NCBI RefSeq assembly: GCF_004027225.2
Contig: NC_046360.1
Location: 5,444,001 to 5,508,000, forward strand
Source of the DNA: Strigops habroptila
Taxonomy: Eukaryota; Chordata; Aves; Psittaciformes; Psittacidae
DNA length: 64,000 bases
Reading direction: 5' to 3'
Below, one piece after another: positions 57,371-64,000 of this stretch. The translations under genes and the position numbers were made by a program. Within the stretch, counting starts at the first letter, position 1, and every line of letters starts with the position of its first letter. A model generated the notes under the pieces. It had not been told where the DNA came from. It ran no database searches and worked only from the letters and a program-made list of their open reading frames with translations.

Positions 57371-60300
57371 AGAATGACTGGACGGGGTCCAACTGTTTGT
57401 TTATTTCAGCCCTTGATAACCAGAAGCCGCCCTCTTCTGTGTGAGCATGTATTGGAAACATTGTGAAATGGAACAGTTGTGAGTTTGCCTTATCCTCATC
57501 CTACTGCCATCATCCACAGGCTTGCAAGGCATGACACAATACCAAAGCAGAATAATAGCCAGAGTAAGTGCTCAGTGGATATACTCTCTGATAAAAAAGC
57601 AGATCCCATTTATCTATAAATATTCTGTGTTTCCTAGAAAAGCAAAATTCTGAAAGCAGTAATTCAGAAGTTATTTTGAGAACTCGAGCCTCTGTTTCCA
57701 TTGTACAAAACCTGCACTCAAATCTCTGTCTGCTGAAACTCCCATGTATCTATGGAGCCCAGAAAGCAAACTAATGGTTTTCTTTTTAACTTGGGAATCA
57801 TAAGGCTCAAAAGGGCTGAAAATGTCAATGACCTTTTTGTGAAACTTGCTGAAGTGTTGGGACACAGGTTTGCAGCTTTCATCTCTGCACTGCAGCTGTG
57901 CAGATTGGAGATCTCCGTTGTGCAATGTGGACATGCCCAGACTCACTGTAATGCCAGTCAGGAGCACAGCTCAGGTCCTGTCATTTCCCATCCTGTGGTG
58001 AGTCCTGTGGTACCTAAGCCACAGTCCATGTCCATGGAAGAATTCCTGTTTGCAGATTGAAGAGAACCAGGAGTTTTTTTACCTCCTTTATCACTCACAG
58101 TAGCAGTGGAGGTTTAAAATATCAACATTGGCAGTGACAGGTTTTGGTTTTGTGTATGCTTTTGTACTAGTTTGAAGTAATTTTGAGGTAGAAGCTGTTT
58201 CAGTTTGGCAACCCTTGTTAATGTCCCTTTCCTACAAGTAATCTCCATTTGACTGCATGTTCCCACCTTCTTGTGTTAATGATCACTGTTCAGCTGGGTA
58301 TTTACAGCATCAAAGAGCTGCTGTTTGAAATGCAACCTTAAGCAAACTATCCTTGTCTACAGCAGAACTCAAAATGCAGGAGACTGATGTTCTGGTTCCT
58401 TGTTTGATGTGTTTAACATAACAGACATACCTACAACTTGGCATTTAAAAACATCAACAAAAACAAACAAGTTGGTTTCATCGGCATAACAAAAAGATCC
58501 TTGGACTTGCAGGGAGGTTCCTTTGAAATGCACAATTGTTTCTGTCACTGATGGGAGAGGGATCTGGCCAGTCTGGGTCTCAACCTCTTGTTTTAAGTAC
58601 GCCAAAAGGCAAAATTTCAGTAAGTCGAATCGATGCCTTCCTCATATTAGGACATTTAAAATCAAACCTAAACAAAAACTGCAGGGGCTCTGCCATGATA
58701 TATTTTTCCCGAAGTTGTCTTTTTAAAGCACTGATCCAGGGCAAGTTTTGCAACTGATTTTAACAAGTATAGAATCAGCTTGTGACAGATTAGAATGCTA
58801 CAATTCGTAACACGGTTCCAGTAACAACCCCAGGTCGCTCCAGTGAGTGATTCTTGACTCATTTTTACATTATATCTGTTCAAAACTATACAGTAGTCAA
58901 ATAGCTGTATTCCGTGAATAGTTTAGTAAATGCCTGTGACAAAATATCCTTTTCTATCATCACAATCTGACCATATATAAAACTCTCACCATGAGACTAT
59001 TGAGTATCTTGATATTTCACACCAGTGAATCATATTTCAAGGCAGGTTTAATCTTTTGGATTTGTACTTTAAATGTACAAGCAGCACTTCAAGAAACTAT
59101 GTGGTGAGTTATTTCTTTTTTATGTTTACAAAGAAGGCCTCCCTAAATTATCTCCTCTTTATTCTGGTTATTTGCAGAAGTAGTTTCTGAAAACAACAAA
59201 AGTGATTAGCAAAGCAAATTCCCAAGTTATTGAAAGCTGTTCATGTTAGGAGAGGAATGGCTGGTTTCCCTTTCTTTTCTGTGTTTCCTATGGGATGAGT
59301 GACACATGATCAATGTGTTACTGGTATATCTTAGACTTCTGATGAAAAATAAATGCTAGCACAGTAAAAGTGACAGTAACCCCTTTAAATATACTGTAGC
59401 ACTCTGTGGTGCAGAACATAAGAAGCTGGGCCCTTGAGAAGGGCCCAGAACCATGTGGCAGTAAATGCAATAATTGCTCAGAAATTCATGAATTTGAGTC
59501 TGAATTTCATCAATATGAGATCTGCTATCGCAGATCTTTATATGGCTTGTGTAATATCTGTTCACTTCATTCTACTGTTTGTTCATCTAAATATTAACAC
59601 CAAAGCTACATCATCCTATTACAGATAGTGAGCTGAAATGCAACCGCGTGTGGACAAATCGTTCCCAGGTAGTGAGGCAGGAACAGGTTAGAAGACAGGC
59701 ACAGCTGAATGGCTGCAGGCACTGTGGAGCAGCTGACTCAGGGATGGAGGGAGAAATCACCCCCAGTCAGCTGAGCTGGGAGCCCCAGTTTTTAGATACA
59801 GCATCAACAATATCTCACATCTGCATGGAGCAGTGGTTCCCACAGGTGCTGTGGAAGATGTGCTTTGGGAACACAGAGTGTCACTGTCTTTCAGGAACAA
59901 GTTAGAGCTGGCTGATGATATCTAGCCAGTGTGCTCCCAGTTCCAGCAAATTCATGAAGCAAGCCACTAGACTTGTTGTCTCTCATGGGGCAGGCTGATA
60001 CCTTGGCTGTGCTCCCATATCCTCCTGGATTCCTGTGGGTAAAGGGGAACCAGCTTTTTTGTATAAGGGCAAGACTGATATCTTGCTTCGGTGCTGGCTC
60101 TTTCATCTTCATAAACTCAATGAGAACAAAACCTTGAATTACCAGTTTAAAATGTAGGAGTGAAGCTAAGGCAGAGCAAGAGGGAGGATATGCCTTTTGA
60201 AGGGGAGTTTGAATGTTAGAAGAGAGTGGAGCTCAGTCTATGTAAGATATGTGAACACCTGGTGACTTACTCAATTCTCATGTTTTATAAAATGAAAAAC

Positions 60301-63300
60301 TTTATTGGGTGTCAAAAATTCTATTTTCTTATTTTATAAATGTTCACAAAATAACATCTACAGTGAGGTTCTGGGAGCAATCAAAACTTCCTATCACGGG
60401 CAATAAAGATAGCAGATAGCTCTTCCTGTGACAATATGATTGTGACATATTGCACTAGCATCTCCAGTTTGGCACTTCATGGAGTAGTTATTGCACCTCA
60501 GCTTTAGATGTTACAATATAACCTTTGATTATTAGTGATCTATTCTGCTAGTTATAGTTACTGTATAGTCAAGAGATTCTCTATTGCAGTCACTCCTTTT
60601 TGCTGGAGAAGCTTCATGCATCTGCCAAAATCTAGCATTTTCCACAGATTGTCTAAGATCATCTCCATCAGGAATTTAAGACTTAGTTTTCATTAGTTCA
60701 TTTTGTATATATATGTATGATGGTACCTCTAGAACCGAGTTCAGAACCGCAAAAAGACAGGCAAAAAAACCAAAGCTTGTAGAACATTTCTGAGAAAGGA
60801 TGTGAAATAAAAGATGTAGGATTATTTGCAAGCATTCTCTGGAATTTTCACAGAAGCGGTGAAAAACAGAGATGGTTCTCAACTGCATGAAGAGGACATC
60901 TTGTTTTCAGAGCCATTTCACAGGCATTGAAGATGGCTGCAGTAGAGTCCATGCTCTGTCCAGCAACTAAAAGACAGGTAACTGCAAGAGATTTGAGGCA
61001 GCTGATCACATGAGCACTGTGAATCATTCTTGTCAAGAAAAGAATAAATTATAAGTTTACAAAATCCTATTCTAGCTCTTGTTCCCAAATACGAATCTTC
61101 AAAACATGTTGGAAATGATGTGACCACATTCTGTTTTACTGCAGTGCCTGTAACACTGCTGTAGATTGAGGGGTTTTTTAAGCTGAGTTCTCTTTGTTCG
61201 TGCTCCTGGCACAGGCTGGGGTTGGTGGCTATGCTTTGGGAGTGCCTGTGCCAATCAGAAACAGTGCTGATGCAATTACTGGAAAAGCATCTTTTCCTGT
61301 CAGTTAGGAATTTTGTCAGTGAGGAAAAGGAAAAAATGGCCTGTGTTTCTATTTTTTCCTTTAAACTGCTCCACCTATTAATTCGGCCACACACCCTCAG
61401 CAAGCACAGTATGGACAAGAAAGACTGGCCTCAGTAATCTTAATAACTGCAAAAACCGGTATGTCTATTGCACTTGGGCTTCAGCAGATGAATAACATTC
61501 ATGGACACAGGAAATGCAGAACACCTAGAGAAAGCTCAACTCGTATTTAGGAGGAATGAATAAATAAAAGGGCTTTATCTCTAGTGATTTACCAGTTATC
61601 ACTGTGGTTTGAATTGCATAAGGGTAGGAGGGGAACGATGCCCCTTTCCACCCATCAGTCTCCACCCATGGCAGCATGGTGCTAATGGAATGTTAGGCAT
61701 GAGAGATAATTAAAAGCATTGTAATAACTGTACAGAATGTGTCACTGTTGCCTGCAGCTTCACCATCATCTCAATTCACACCCTACCCCTTTCTTTTTGC
61801 TCCACCCAGGCTTTGGTTTCCTTCACGCACTCATGACTTTTGCACTATCCTTCCATGCCACTGCAACAGCCTCCCACTTTCTGTTGCCTTTCCTCCCGAG
61901 TAACAACTGGGCTGTTCATCATTGCGCAGCTGTACACATAACGACTGAATTCATGGAGTTACCAAACACATATTAAATCAGTATCAGCCACAATCAATAT
62001 TCTTATTAACAACTCACCATAGTTCACATGGAGGTAAGATAAAAGCCAGGCTGCAAGTACATCATACAAGTTAAGCAAAATCAAAGAAATAGGAATGTTA
62101 TTAGTGAGGGAACATGGGTCTCAGCTGGTCTATCTCCTTGACATTCATGCCAACCCTTTTACAGAGGGCAGGGTAGATGTGACTGGTTTATGACATGGAT
62201 ATCCACATCATGCCCAGAAGCATATGTGACTTGAAGCCGTTGAAATCGATTCCTGTGGAAGCAGCATTTGTTCAGTAATGCTTAACCCATCTGCCTTTTC
62301 TTTTTCAGTACATTGTGCCTTACAAACAAACAGGCTAAAAAAAAGAGAATGCCACATAAGACACAAGGGTGGATTCCCAGCAAAACTAGGACCTCAGCTG
62401 CTAAAGGGTTCCTCTGGTGAGCTACAGGCTCTGAGAGAGCAGCTCCAGTTTTAGGTGGGCCATATCATTTATCAGAAGTGAGTGCAGATTTCTACTTTGA
62501 TTATCCAGTTTTAGAGATGAAATGCATCAGCTTGAGTAAATCAGGGCCAGTGAGCTCTTGGCAAAGTTTTTATCAGTAGTGGACCATACAGATGATCATA
62601 CATTTTCAGGCCGACAGGACAGATTCTGTTCTTTCTTATAGCAGTATCATTGAGAAGTAATCCCGTCAGCTTCAAAAAGGTACATAGATGCATTCTACGA
62701 CAGCTGAGAAAGTACTCTCATAAACTGTGTATGTGCCTTTTCTCTTAGCTTCTTTTTCTAGTTAGATTCTGTTGGAATGCAGGCATTGTTTTCCATTGCT
62801 GAGCTCTGAAACTAAACCGAAATGAGCTCAGTAAGTGTATGGAAGGTATCATAGCTTAGGAGGGAATCTGGAGGTAGGTATTTCACCTGGTAATTTAAGT
62901 CATGATTATTTGATTTACAGCTATCCCCAATGGATTTAAAGAGCTGCTTGAACTCTGCTTCTTTTCATGTTTATTTTTTACACACACCATGGTGTATGGA
63001 TTCTCACTAGCTAACTGTAAGAGACAGAAAGGATGTTTTCCATTTTTATGTATAATTTGACTACTTTTTGTCCTCAGGGGTAATCAAAACTCACTGAAAA
63101 AACCCCACATTATTGGGTTATTATTACTTTTTAATATGGGGTGTTCTGACTATTTTAAACCCTTGAGTATTAAATGTTGTTGTTTTGCTAATTTGCAGAA
63201 GGGATAGCTCTTACAAAAGAAATTCCCCTTCTACCCAAACTAAAATCTCTTCACATCTTTCTGACAACAATTAAAGCTCTGGTCCTTTCTTTTACTGAAA

Positions 63301-64000
63301 AAGGAATGGAGTGAAAATATTGTCATCATCAGAGCGTACGAAGTGAATTCTATTTTTTACCTTCCCCCCCTTTCTAGTTCATGACAATTAATCTATGTGG
63401 AAAGCCCCAAATTTCTTTTTGCATGGTACTTCTAACCCCCCTTTTCTATCTTTCTCTGAAGCACTGGAGGTTAGCCACAGCTTGAGGGTGGATTTGGCAA
63501 GTGGTATTAAACTCTTACAAATGCCTGGCTGATGAGTCTTGCTCACACACCCGGAGTTAGGCTGATTGCCTGATTTGGGGTCAGGAAAGAAGGAATTTTC
63601 TCTCAGGTCAGACTGGCAGAGATCATTGACTTGTTTTAGATTGGTTTTTGTTTGTTGTTTTTTTTTTTCCCCTGCAGTGTGCAACACACACTTGTAGAGT
63701 TATCAAATACAGCGCTTAGCAGAAGTATAAATCACTGGTAATACACTTCACCTTTTCTGCCCTCTTCCTCATAGTAATTATTACTATGTCCTTCAGCCTT
63801 TTATTTCAGGTCTAAACTTCTCTATGTGATGGTGGGAAGCATCCATGAAAGGCTGGGATCAGCAATTCTGTGGACCCACAGGATGCATCTATTGCGTGAT
63901 TGTCTCTGGCTGAGGGGTCCTGGATTTGATGGTTCAGATGCTCTTTTCTAACAAGCTCCTATGAGGAAAAAAAACCTGTTTGAGACAAACAATGGTATTT

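Larger units (their letters stand above)
50901..64000. other. Downstream flank of FZD10, no supported gene
   Basis: Thirteen kilobases of AT-rich DNA with the octamer at 51168, the decayed repeat at 57284, and short T and C runs near 63364 and 63659. The longest ORFs (57752-58060 plus; 60918-61418 minus) show no domain and fit chance. In human the next gene downstream is PIWIL1; I see none of its PAZ or PIWI motifs here, so it should lie further right. Confidence 0.6.

Noticed and set aside
57752..58060. Plus-strand ORF of 102 codons with a true ATG.
   Set aside because: No domain, no promoter or poly(A) context, and the length is within chance.
60918..61418. Minus-strand open stretch of 166 codons, the longest away from FZD10 and its CpG island.
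   Set aside because: It opens with TTG rather than ATG and has no domain. A rough estimate gives about one such open stretch by chance in 64 kb at this base composition.
50901..64000. Search for exons of PIWIL1, the downstream neighbour in human.
   Set aside because: No PAZ or PIWI motif was seen in any frame; the gene is probably outside the window.

Overview
The window is vertebrate nuclear DNA, most likely from a bird. Two things point there. One is a 5'-truncated CR1 LINE (about 41756-42361, minus strand) with the reverse-transcriptase tail and the 3' end typical of avian CR1. The other is an intact single-exon Frizzled gene that reads as FZD10. There are no operons, phage, plasmid genes or CRISPR arrays. 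Most of the sequence is AT-rich non-coding DNA with few recognisable repeats.

Layout. Positions 1-7040 may hold the 3' end of a multi-exon plus-strand gene, seen as four or five short exon-like segments whose reading frames join across good splice sites; I cannot name it and hold it at low-to-moderate confidence. Positions 7041-41755 are a gene desert with simple repeats, a few decayed ancient repeats, one isolated exon-like segment (18483-18590) and a small CpG-dense patch (36427-36631). The CR1 copy follows. Positions 42362-46860 are the upstream flank of FZD10 and contain an inverted pair of TCF/LEF-type motifs, a strong hairpin and a homopurine tract. A CpG island (about 46861-48120) covers the promoter, the 5' leader and the signal-peptide codons. 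FZD10 runs from 48006 to 49763 on the plus strand. Its 3' UTR ends near one of two AATAAA signals (50812 and 50879). Positions 50900-64000 are again non-coding as far as I can see; I found no exon of the neighbour PIWIL1 known from the human locus.

Biology. FZD10 encodes a seven-pass Wnt receptor. Its ten-cysteine ligand-binding domain, the Dishevelled-binding KTxxxW motif and the C-terminal PDZ-ligand tail are all present, so the protein should work. Likely control features are the CpG island with CCAAT boxes, an upstream ORF in strong initiation context that stops in frame 63 bases before the true start, and an 8-mer match to the miR-25/32/92 seed plus a Pumilio element in the 3' UTR. I found no evidence of a wholly new biological system. 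The most useful leads are the unnamed exon chain at the left edge and the FZD10 leader uORF.
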